Of a stretch of DNA of 19,331 nt, positions 8,098 to 15,030 are shown piece by piece. The notes under the pieces are model-generated. The model saw only the letters and a list, made by a program, of their open reading frames with translations, did not search any database and was not told the origin of the DNA. This DNA is from Chloroflexota bacterium (GTDB lineage Bacteria; Chloroflexota; Dehalococcoidia; UBA1151; TMED-70). The position numbers were made by a program, and so were the translations under genes. How positions within the stretch are numbered: position 1 is the first letter of the stretch; each line of letters begins with the position of its first letter. The DNA is taken from contig PASM01000013.1 in assembly GCA_002711965.1 (NCBI GenBank), positions 16,274 to 35,604 of the forward strand. The letters run 5' to 3'.

Positions 8098-9153
8098 TTA
8101 AGAATCAAAATTTATAATAGACCTGCCTGTTATTTTTCCATTATGAAGGTCATCACATGCTTTATTGATTTCTTCTAATTTATATTCTTTAGTCACAAGC
8201 TTATCTAATGGGAATTTCCCTTCTTCATAAAGTCTCAAATACATTTGGAAATCTTTATCAGGATATGTTGCTCCTAATGATCCTCTAAATTGTCTTTGAT
8301 GAAACATAAAATGTCCTGGATCTAAAGTCATTTCTTTCCCTGGCATACCTACTAGAACAGCCATTCCTCCAATATTTTCAGCTCCAGATCCTCCGCCTCT
8401 AACACTAGGTAAAATTTGTTCATTTGTTATTCTTAATCCAATCGTATCAAATGAGAAATCAGACCCTCCTGATGTAATTTCATGAATAGCTTCAACAGGA
8501 TCTTCTTTTTTGGAATTAATAGTATGTGTAGCTCCAAATTTTTTCGCAAAGTCTAATTTTTCATCAGAAATATCTACCGCTATTCTTGGATAGGCTTCTA
8601 ATATTTTAGCCATAATTAAAGATGACAATCCTACTCCACCTACTCCAAAAATTGCTACAGATTCTTCTGGTCTAACTTTGGCAGTATGTAAAACTGCCCC
8701 TGCTCCAGTTAGTACTGCACACCCAACAATTGATGAATTATATTTATCTGATGATTTTGGTATCTTCACTACATAACCTGATCTAACCAATACATGTTCC
8801 CCCCAAGTATATGTGGCACCATTTAAAGGAGCTTCGTTGTAAGTCACACCTGTTGGTGGAAACACAGGTCTCCCTTTAACTGGCTCTCTGTTCACCCAAG
8901 TTACAATAGCCAAGTCTCCTTCCTCAAGATGAGTAACATCAGATCCTTTAGCTATAACTGTTCCAGTTCCTTCATGCCCTAATAAACTTGGAGTTGGACT
9001 ATCAGGATTATGCATTTGGTGTAACTGGCTATGGCAAACTCCACTAGAATGTAGTTTGACTATTACTTGATCTGGTCTTGGATCTGGAATCTGAACGTTG
9101 TCTACAGTTAAATTTTTTCCGTATTCTGTATGAATTGCAGCTTTACTTTCCAT
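8098..9153 (-). CDS. Zinc-type alcohol dehydrogenase (MDR family) lacking the structural zinc cysteines
   Basis: This medium-chain dehydrogenase/reductase would oxidise an alcohol or reduce an aldehyde with NAD(H). I choose the ATG at 9153 (351 residues) because GGAG sits 6 bases before it; the ATG at 9165 would add MEFF and has no such site. Counted from 9153, catalytic zinc ligands are C40 (GVCHSQLH), H60/E61 (GHEGTG) and C145 (GCAVLTGAGAV); the Rossmann motif GVGGVG is at 170-175 and D194 suggests NAD. The region that normally carries four cysteines for structural zinc has none (TWVNREPVKGRPVFPP), so that lobe has been remodelled. It is the first gene of the reverse operon and diverges from the lipoprotein gene. 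The substrate is unknown. Confidence 0.88.
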   Translation of the reverse strand: MESKAAIHTEYGKNLTVDNVQIPDPRPDQVIVKLHSSGVCHSQLHQMHNPDSPTPSLLGHEGTGTVIAKGSDVTHLEEGDLAIVTWVNREPVKGRPVFPPTGVTYNEAPLNGATYTWGEHVLVRSGYVVKIPKSSDKYNSSIVGCAVLTGAGAVLHTAKVRPEESVAIFGVGGVGLSSLIMAKILEAYPRIAVDISDEKLDFAKKFGATHTINSKKEDPVEAIHEITSGGSDFSFDTIGLRITNEQILPSVRGGGSGAENIGGMAVLVGMPGKEMTLDPGHFMFHQRQFRGSLGATYPDKDFQMYLRLYEEGKFPLDKLVTKEYKLEEINKACDDLHNGKITGRSIINFDS

Positions 9154-9159
9154 AAAAAA

Positions 9160-9163
9160 CTCC
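9160..9163 (-). promoter_or_regulatory. Ribosome binding site GGAG that decides the dehydrogenase start
   Basis: GGAG on the reverse strand lies 6 bases upstream of the ATG at 9153 and overlaps the alternative ATG at 9165. It favours the shorter start, which also gives the more usual N-terminus MESKAAI. Confidence 0.65.
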
Positions 9164-9179
9164 ATATTAATTTGATTTA

Positions 9180-9209
9180 AATTTACTATGTTTTTTGGGA
9201 ATTTACTAT
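9180..9209. repeat. Direct repeat AATTTACTAT x2, 20-base period, in a divergent promoter region
   Basis: The 10-mer AATTTACTAT occurs at 9180-9189 and again at 9200-9209. The 20-base period is about two helical turns, and the pair sits between the divergent dehydrogenase and lipoprotein genes. It could be an operator, but in such AT-rich sequence a chance origin is plausible. Confidence 0.35.
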
Positions 9210-9230
9210 TTAGAAAAAGCTTTAAATTGA

Positions 9231-9236
9231 TAAAAT
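9231..9236 (+). promoter_or_regulatory. Putative -10 element TAAAAT, leaderless promoter of the lipoprotein gene
   Basis: TAAAAT ends 6 bases before the ATG at 9243, so transcription would start at or within a base or two of the start codon. No Shine-Dalgarno is present and an in-frame stop (TAA at 9231) rules out an earlier start. No clear -35 is seen. Confidence 0.5.
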
Positions 9237-9242
9237 ATTAGT

Positions 9243-10325
9243 ATGAAAAGAATTTTATTAATATTTACACTTGTATTCTTTGTAGCATGTGCGCAAAACC
9301 AAGTAGATGACTCTGTAATAGATGACACTCCAATAACAGTTAATCCTATGGTGAACTTTAAGTCTTTCATTTTAGAATTACCAGAAGCTGAACAAAGCTG
9401 TTTTTATGAAAATTTTTCTAATGAAAAATCTGCTATTGATTTTTATTCAGAAACTTCCTTCCCAAATCCTGAAATATCAGATTGTTTGTCTCAAAATTCT
9501 AATTTTAGAATAATTCAAGGTATTTTAATTAATAGCAATATTAATTTATCTCAAGAAGAGTTGTTATGTATAAAGTCAAATAATCAAAATGAAAAGTTCG
9601 ATTATTTAAGAGAATCCTTTGGAACTCCTGTTTTTACATATTCTCTTGGAACGTTATTTTGCTTAAATGAAACTTCTCGAAATATTTATGATTCATCTAA
9701 AAATGGTAATTTATTTGAAGGAATTATTGATAATAAGCCTTTAGCATCTATCTTGCCAAAAAATATAAATGCTTTGGAGTGCTTTGCCACTACTTCAGGA
9801 GATGAAGATAATTCTTTTGAAAGCACTAAAGAAGCTCTTGGTTTTATATATTCAAGTGGAGGATTATTTCCTATTCAAATTTTTTCAGATATTTCAAACT
9901 TGGCAGATTGTATTGAAATTCCTAAAGAATTGGTTGAAATAGGTCTGAATGAATCATCTGCAGAATGCTTATCTTTTAAATTGGGAGATATTTTTTCAGA
10001 TCCCTTGAACCCATCTTTAACGGACCTCCCTAATATAATTGTTGAATTAGAAAGTTGTTATATTGATGCTGAAGCATTGTTAAGATACTTCGAGTTTGAT
10101 TTGCCAGAATCTGATATCACCATGGAAGAGCAAAATATCCCTGAGGAGGCATTAGCTGACGAAAGATTTATATGCTTTTCACAAGAATTAGATATAAATG
10201 ATGTTTTAGAATTTTTATATACTAGAAAATTAACCTCAAAAGCATTAAGTTCAGCAGAGAATTGCGGAATAAGTAAAGAAGAAATTGAATCAATCGATCT
10301 TTCTGAACTTTTAGAAAATAATTAG
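9243..10325 (+). CDS. Predicted lipoprotein with five two-cysteine repeats, function unknown
   Basis: I do not recognise this 360-residue protein. It begins with a short positive N-terminus, a hydrophobic stretch and a lipobox-like VAC with the modifiable cysteine at C16, so it is probably a lipid-anchored extracytoplasmic protein. The mature part is acidic and contains exactly ten further cysteines that fall into five pairs: 53/81, 109/140, 180/223, 242/272 and 311/341. Each pair opens with a similar phrase, an acidic stretch then cysteine and usually a hydrophobic residue (EAEQSCF, SQEELLCI, NALECF, ESSAECL, DERFICF), so the protein looks built of five degenerate tandem repeats of about 56-71 residues, perhaps each closed by a disulfide. 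A ROK kinase gene follows after 12 bases with its own promoter-like element. Confidence 0.85.
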   Translation: MKRILLIFTLVFFVACAQNQVDDSVIDDTPITVNPMVNFKSFILELPEAEQSCFYENFSNEKSAIDFYSETSFPNPEISDCLSQNSNFRIIQGILINSNINLSQEELLCIKSNNQNEKFDYLRESFGTPVFTYSLGTLFCLNETSRNIYDSSKNGNLFEGIIDNKPLASILPKNINALECFATTSGDEDNSFESTKEALGFIYSSGGLFPIQIFSDISNLADCIEIPKELVEIGLNESSAECLSFKLGDIFSDPLNPSLTDLPNIIVELESCYIDAEALLRYFEFDLPESDITMEEQNIPEEALADERFICFSQELDINDVLEFLYTRKLTSKALSSAENCGISKEEIESIDLSELLENN

Positions 10326-10331
10326 TATAAT
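10326..10331 (+). promoter_or_regulatory. Putative -10 element TATAAT, leaderless promoter of the ROK kinase gene
   Basis: A perfect TATAAT begins right after the lipoprotein stop codon and ends 6 bases before the ATG at 10338. A weak -35 (CTGAAC, 10303-10308) lies 17 bases upstream. No Shine-Dalgarno is present, and the lipoprotein TAG is in frame, so no earlier start exists. Confidence 0.55.
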
Positions 10332-10337
10332 TACGAT

Positions 10338-11294
10338 ATGAAAATCAATATCGATAAAAATTCCGATCTAGTAATTGCAGCAGACATTGGAGGTACTAAT
10401 ATCCGTGTAGCTTTAGTCGACTTATCTGGAAAAATATTAGATAAAACTAAAGTTGAATATAAGCCGTCTTTGGGAATAGAAAAAGCAGGAGATCTTATAT
10501 CAGAAATGATTATAAAAATCTCTAAAACAGAATCTATTAGAGGAATGGGTTACTCTTCAGCAGGACCCCTTGACCAAATCACAGGAAAATATATAAATCC
10601 TCCTAACCTAACTGGGTGGCATGACAAATCATTGATTCCGTTTATAGAGAGAAATTTAGGAATTGTTTCAAAAGTAGGGCATGATGCTACATTGGCAGCA
10701 TTAGCGGAAACAAAATTTGGTGAATTTACTGGATCTAAAGATATAGTATATTTAACAGTTTCAACAGGTGTGGGAGCAGGAATGATATCTAATGGAAATA
10801 TGATTCAAGGCCATAATTGGTTCGCTGGAGAGGTTGGTCACATCATAATTAATCCTAATGGTCATAGATGCTCTCTTGGGTGTCCAGGATGTCTTGAAGG
10901 AAATGTTTCCGGTACTGCTATAGCATCAATTGCAAAACAAAGATTAAAAAAATATAAAAGTACAATTTTAAATGATTATTCAGATAATGAAATAAATTCT
11001 AAACTTGTTTTTGATTATGCAAGAAGAGGAGATTTATTGTGTAAAGAAATTTTGTTTGATGTCATAGAAAATTTAGGTAGAGGCTTAGCTTCTTTATTAG
11101 CGGTATTAAATCCTGAAATTATAATATTAGGAGGATCTGTTGCTGAGGCTATAAATAATAATTATTCTGATGTTCTTATAAAATCAGTCTCAAAATATTG
11201 CATTGAATTTTATAAAGAATCTCCTCCAATAAGAATGACTAAATTAGGAGAAAATGCATCTATTTTAGGAGCCTCAATAATTGCTCAAAATTAA
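10338..11294 (+). CDS. ROK family sugar kinase, probable glucokinase
   Basis: This predicted cytoplasmic ATP-dependent sugar kinase of 318 residues has the normal length for ROK glucokinases and would phosphorylate glucose or a related hexose. It shows the phosphate-binding ADIGGTNIRVALVD (15-28), a GHDATLAALAE segment with the catalytic aspartate D116, the second phosphate loop STGVGAGM (142-149), and GEVGH (164-168) leading to the zinc site with H168 and cysteines C178, C182 and C185 followed by LEGNVSG. The usual ROK spacing is C-x-C-G-x-x-G-C; here it is CSLGCPGC, so the middle cysteine is shifted by two positions. The stop codon overlaps that of the convergent HEAT gene in a shared TTAA. 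A regulator role is unlikely because there is no N-terminal DNA-binding domain. Confidence 0.88.
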   Translation: MKINIDKNSDLVIAADIGGTNIRVALVDLSGKILDKTKVEYKPSLGIEKAGDLISEMIIKISKTESIRGMGYSSAGPLDQITGKYINPPNLTGWHDKSLIPFIERNLGIVSKVGHDATLAALAETKFGEFTGSKDIVYLTVSTGVGAGMISNGNMIQGHNWFAGEVGHIIINPNGHRCSLGCPGCLEGNVSGTAIASIAKQRLKKYKSTILNDYSDNEINSKLVFDYARRGDLLCKEILFDVIENLGRGLASLLAVLNPEIIILGGSVAEAINNNYSDVLIKSVSKYCIEFYKESPPIRMTKLGENASILGASIIAQN

Positions 11295-12355
11295 TCGTCA
11301 ATATCAGGTTGGTCGATAGGTTTTTCATAATCAGCCAATGATTTTATAGGATCGTCAATATCGTCATCAATTGCATCTGGGGCAATGAATGATGTCCCAT
11401 CAGCGTTTAATGATCCCCATCCTTCAATCTCAGCGGCGTTGTATTCATCAAAATCTTTTTCATAATCTTCTTTAATGTTTTTTTCAGTCTCCTCTGAAAT
11501 ATCATTTGGATTAGCAGAAACTAATTCTTCATCAGCCTTTATTTCAGATAGTTTTTCTTTACTTAGTGTCACAATTTCAGGTTCACTCGAAAACTTTAAA
11601 TTATCCAAAATGCTTTTAGCGTAAACACCGCCAATATTTGAAATTCCGTTTACAGCTGCTTTTTGAGTTTCTAATTCTTCATCCTCTAATAAATCTTTTA
11701 TTTGATCTAAATTTTCTTCATTCCCAATTAAACTTAAAGAATTGCAAGCCTCTGACCTTATTTTAAAGTTGTCATGATCTAACATTTCTTCTATTAGAGG
11801 AATCCATTTAATATCTCCGTTATTTCCCATTGAAGTAATTGCACAAATCAAATCTTCATCCCCATTTGAACTATATTTTTCTAAAATCAAGGTTTCTATA
11901 TCAGGATTTTTTATAAAACTTAAACTTTGAATCATTAAGTTCTTATGTTTTTCCGATTTTGATGATTTTACGAAGTTTAATCCAAATTCCATTAGTCTTT
12001 TTAACTGTTTATTTTTTGAAACATAATTAGAAATCCAATTTCCAAATATAATAATTGCTTGTGTTTTTATATCATCATCTTTTTCTCGTGTAATAATATT
12101 TCTAATTTTTTGTAGTGAAGAAATATCAGAACTTTTTGTAAGATACTTAGTACTAATTTTTCTGATTTTATTATTTTCATGATCTAAAAATTTCAAAATA
12201 AAATCTTCAAAATCATAACCTTTGTTTTCATTTTCAAAAATTATCATTTCTTCTAAAAAATTTATAATTTTTTCTACGTTAAATTTAATTATTTTTGTAT
12301 AATTTTCTTCGTAGGTTTCGAAATTTACTTTTGAAAAATCTATTCCATATGTCAT
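11291..12355 (-). CDS. HEAT-repeat protein with long acidic C-terminal tail
   Basis: This predicted scaffold or protein-binding protein has 354 residues. Helical repeats are clearest at about 150-275, for example ETLILEKYSSNGDEDLICAI, IPLIEEMLDHDNFKIRSEA and LDQIKDLLEDEELETQKAA, which follow the HEAT pattern; weaker repeats cover about 47-110. From about 273 the chain becomes strongly acidic and probably disordered, with a GWGSLNADGTSF segment (312-323), ending in DQPDIDD. No catalytic motif, signal peptide or membrane segment is visible. The ATG overlaps the TldE stop codon in an ATGA, so the gene is translationally coupled to the TldD/TldE pair and is the last gene of the run. It may serve as an adaptor or a substrate for that protease, which is inference only. 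Confidence 0.8.
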   Translation of the reverse strand: MTYGIDFSKVNFETYEENYTKIIKFNVEKIINFLEEMIIFENENKGYDFEDFILKFLDHENNKIRKISTKYLTKSSDISSLQKIRNIITREKDDDIKTQAIIIFGNWISNYVSKNKQLKRLMEFGLNFVKSSKSEKHKNLMIQSLSFIKNPDIETLILEKYSSNGDEDLICAITSMGNNGDIKWIPLIEEMLDHDNFKIRSEACNSLSLIGNEENLDQIKDLLEDEELETQKAAVNGISNIGGVYAKSILDNLKFSSEPEIVTLSKEKLSEIKADEELVSANPNDISEETEKNIKEDYEKDFDEYNAAEIEGWGSLNADGTSFIAPDAIDDDIDDPIKSLADYEKPIDQPDIDD

Positions 12356-13656
12356 GATGAAATCTCAACATTACTAGTTTGTAAAAAAGGTAATTCTAAT
12401 GATCCATACACAATTTCATTTTCTTTGCTTATACTATCAACTTTATTAAGAGCATTGAAAGAGTTTCCAGAAATCATCGTGTTTTTTACTCTTCCTACTA
12501 GTTTTCCTTTTTCAATTTTATATCCAAGTGATATGTTGGCACTAAAATCTCCTGAAAGTTCATTGCCTTGTCCTGCCCCAAGAAGATGATCTACTAAAAT
12601 ACCTTCATCAATTTGTTCAATCATTTTATTAAATGAGGTATCTCCGGTATTCATTATTAGATTAGAAATACTAGGGAAAGTATTTGAATGCACTGATCTT
12701 ACTGCGGAACCTGTTGATTCGCAATTATACTCGTTGGCTGTTTTTAGATCAAAAATCCCTGAAATAAACTTTCCGTTTTTTATTAAGGTATTTATTTTAC
12801 TTGGAATTCCCTCACCATCATAATTTCTAGATGATGTACTAAAATCTATTAATGGATTATCTACAACTGTTATTTTATTATCAAAAATATCTTCATTTTC
12901 TTTATTGGATAGCTTAGATAGATTTTTTGATAGATTGGTGCCATTAAATGAAACAAGTAAAGGGGATAAAATTGTTTGATAAAGTCCGTGGGGCGTGAAA
13001 ATTATAGGGCAACCATTTTTAGGTGTTTCTTTTATGTTTTGTGCGATAGATAAGTTTTCTATCAATTTACTGGTTAATTTATCTACAACTTCATCTTCAA
13101 TATTTTTTACTGAACTTGCATAGTTATATATATTCAACATATCATTTCCATTTATAGTTTGTGCGGAAATAAAAAAACTTATTCCTGATTCATTTGATTC
13201 AAGACTTAGGCCATTAGAATTTTTTAAAAATGATTTTCCTTTACCTAGATCGAACTCTGCATCACATAATGCATCTGGAAATTTATTTAATATTTTTTTT
13301 ATGTTTTTATCTAACTTGTCTATAAAAAAATTATTTTCTAGTAAGAATTCTTCTTCTGAATAAATTACGGCTTTATTTTCAGATAGTTTTTTCTTTGGAA
13401 ATTTTATATTTGTTTTTGTAGGGAAATCACTTAATTCTAGAAAATTTGAACCAAATTTTTCTAAATCATAATTACTAGATGATGAGAAAGTTAAACCAGA
13501 GTCTTTTATTGCTCTGACCGCAAAGCCTTTTGACTGCTTAATTGAAATTTCTTTTAATTTATTCGATTCAAATCCTATGCTTTTATACTCATTTTCTTCT
13601 TCATAAATTTCATGTTGTTCAAAATGATTATTTAATAATTTTTCAATCTTTTTCAT
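12352..13656 (-). CDS. tldE: TldE/PmbA-like subunit of the TldD/TldE protease
   Basis: This is the non-catalytic partner of the TldD metalloprotease, 434 residues. In E. coli the two proteins form a heterodimer that cleaves unfolded peptides, and TldE/PmbA lacks the metal site. Here the region matching the TldD zinc motif reads IIFTPHGLYQTIL (218-230), without HExxxH. The family's RNYDGEGIPS (277-286), the glycine-rich segment near 359-380 and the C-terminal KLVGRVKNTMISGN (385-398) are present. Its ATG shares one base with the TldD stop codon (TAATG), and its own stop overlaps the HEAT gene start. Assignment as TldE and not a second TldD rests on the missing metal ligands and the gene order. 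Confidence 0.88.
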   Translation of the reverse strand: MKKIEKLLNNHFEQHEIYEEENEYKSIGFESNKLKEISIKQSKGFAVRAIKDSGLTFSSSSNYDLEKFGSNFLELSDFPTKTNIKFPKKKLSENKAVIYSEEEFLLENNFFIDKLDKNIKKILNKFPDALCDAEFDLGKGKSFLKNSNGLSLESNESGISFFISAQTINGNDMLNIYNYASSVKNIEDEVVDKLTSKLIENLSIAQNIKETPKNGCPIIFTPHGLYQTILSPLLVSFNGTNLSKNLSKLSNKENEDIFDNKITVVDNPLIDFSTSSRNYDGEGIPSKINTLIKNGKFISGIFDLKTANEYNCESTGSAVRSVHSNTFPSISNLIMNTGDTSFNKMIEQIDEGILVDHLLGAGQGNELSGDFSANISLGYKIEKGKLVGRVKNTMISGNSFNALNKVDSISKENEIVYGSLELPFLQTSNVEISS

Positions 13657-15026
13657 TATCCACTCGATACTAAACAGTTATTTATTCTTATATGAGGCGA
13701 TCCATTTGATACAGGCAATGGGCTTTGTCCGCCTTTTCCACAGCCTCCACCTTGATTTATTTCTAAATCATTTGCGATTCCATTAATATTTTTAAGTGTA
13801 GTAAATAAATTGCCAGATAGCTTAACTGGTCTCAATGTCTCTTTTATTTCTCCATTTTCAATTTTATATGTTTCAGCAGATGAAAAAGTGAACATTTCAT
13901 GTTCTGTCATCCCTCCATACCAATTTTTGACATATAAACCATCTTTTGTATCTTTAATGATTTCATCCTTTGTATTCGTGCTGTTTTCTATTATCGTGTT
14001 TGTCATTCTTACAATAGGGGGATAAGCATATGATATGGCTCTTGCATTTCCTGTTGGTTTTTCGTCTAGTTTGCTTGCAGTTTCTTTAGAATGCAATCTT
14101 CCCACAAGAACCCCTTCTCTTATTAATGGTGTACTAGTTGAGGGAGTTCCTTCATCATCATACTCATATGAACCTCTTAGGTTTGGAATTTTTGCACCAT
14201 CTGTAATATTAAGATCTGGATTACCAAATTTTTCTCCCAGTTTTAATATCTCTTGCAATCTTTTATTTTCATACACATTATCTGCTTCTGAAAGATGTCC
14301 AAATGCTTCATGAACAAAAACGCCTGCTAGTATTTGATCTAATACAACTGTAGTTTCTTGGCCTGTTATTTTTGGAGCTTTAATTAAGTCTATTGATTTT
14401 TTACTGCATTCTAAAACTTTATTATCAAGGTTTTCTACAATAGAGTAATCACCTAAAGAGCCTATTGAAAATCCAGATTGAAGCATGTCATTACCATCTG
14501 AGCTATTAGCAGCAATTCTAAGTATTACATGAATAAAATTTTGCTCTATTTCGTTGCCATCGCTATCCGCAAAAATCACTTTTCTTTCAGTATCACCATA
14601 AACAATTTCACATCCATGAATTCTTTTATCACTTAAAACTAATTCTTTGTAATGGTCTAAAAGAGTAATTTTTTCTGATAAAGAAATTTTTCTTGGATCT
14701 TTTTTTACTTCTGCTGGTAAGACCACCTTTATGGGGGTGTTTTTTTGAATTTTAAAGGCTGTATTTTGGCTGTAGTTTGCTAATTCTATAGATTCCTTCA
14801 TTTTTGTTGGAGCCAGATCTATTTCATTGAAACTTGTAAAGCCCCAACCGCCATTACTCATTGATCGTGCAGATCCTCCAAAATGTGAGTTTATAGATAC
14901 GTTTTCTCTAGTTTTTCCATTGTAATTAATTCTTGTAGAAACAGTTTCTTCTACTCTAATCTCTTTATATTCTGCATTTTTGCAGTTTAAAGAATCTTGC
15001 ATTATAGCTTTATAATTTTTTTCCAC
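13656..15026 (-). CDS. tldD: TldD metalloprotease
   Basis: This zinc-dependent protease subunit of 456 residues is the catalytic half of the TldD/TldE complex, which degrades or matures small peptides in the cytoplasm. The metal site is plain: HEAFGHLSEAD with H239, E240 and H244, and the third ligand expected to be C429 in the C-terminal GGGCGKGGQSP. YEYDDEGTPSTSTP (275-288) and MTEHEMFTFSSAE are also characteristic. The start is GTG at 15026, with AGGA 7 bases upstream inside the end of the preceding gene; no nearby in-frame ATG fits as well, since the first internal one (M9) would remove conserved sequence. The gene starts 4 bases after the formyltransferase-like gene ends and overlaps tldE by one base. 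Confidence 0.93.
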   Translation of the reverse strand: MEKNYKAIMQDSLNCKNAEYKEIRVEETVSTRINYNGKTRENVSINSHFGGSARSMSNGGWGFTSFNEIDLAPTKMKESIELANYSQNTAFKIQKNTPIKVVLPAEVKKDPRKISLSEKITLLDHYKELVLSDKRIHGCEIVYGDTERKVIFADSDGNEIEQNFIHVILRIAANSSDGNDMLQSGFSIGSLGDYSIVENLDNKVLECSKKSIDLIKAPKITGQETTVVLDQILAGVFVHEAFGHLSEADNVYENKRLQEILKLGEKFGNPDLNITDGAKIPNLRGSYEYDDEGTPSTSTPLIREGVLVGRLHSKETASKLDEKPTGNARAISYAYPPIVRMTNTIIENSTNTKDEIIKDTKDGLYVKNWYGGMTEHEMFTFSSAETYKIENGEIKETLRPVKLSGNLFTTLKNINGIANDLEINQGGGCGKGGQSPLPVSNGSPHIRINNCLVSSG

Positions 15027-15030
15027 TAAT

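Noticed and set aside
9163..9165. ATG at 9165 as the start of the alcohol dehydrogenase
   Set aside because: It has no Shine-Dalgarno, while the ATG at 9153 has GGAG 6 bases upstream; the extra four residues are not needed.
11260..11294. Weak GAGC/GCTC stem after the HEAT gene as a terminator
   Set aside because: Only four pairs with a large loop and no following T run on the reverse strand; it also lies inside the kinase coding sequence.
12352..13656. A second TldD metalloprotease
   Set aside because: It has no HExxxH motif; this is the expected state of the TldE/PmbA partner.
13810..14313. Forward-strand open frames opposite tldD
   Set aside because: They are antisense shadows of a well-supported gene, with no ribosome binding site or recognisable domain. 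The same applies to the antisense frames over dnaE, the permease, the MFS gene, the folate enzyme and the RND gene.
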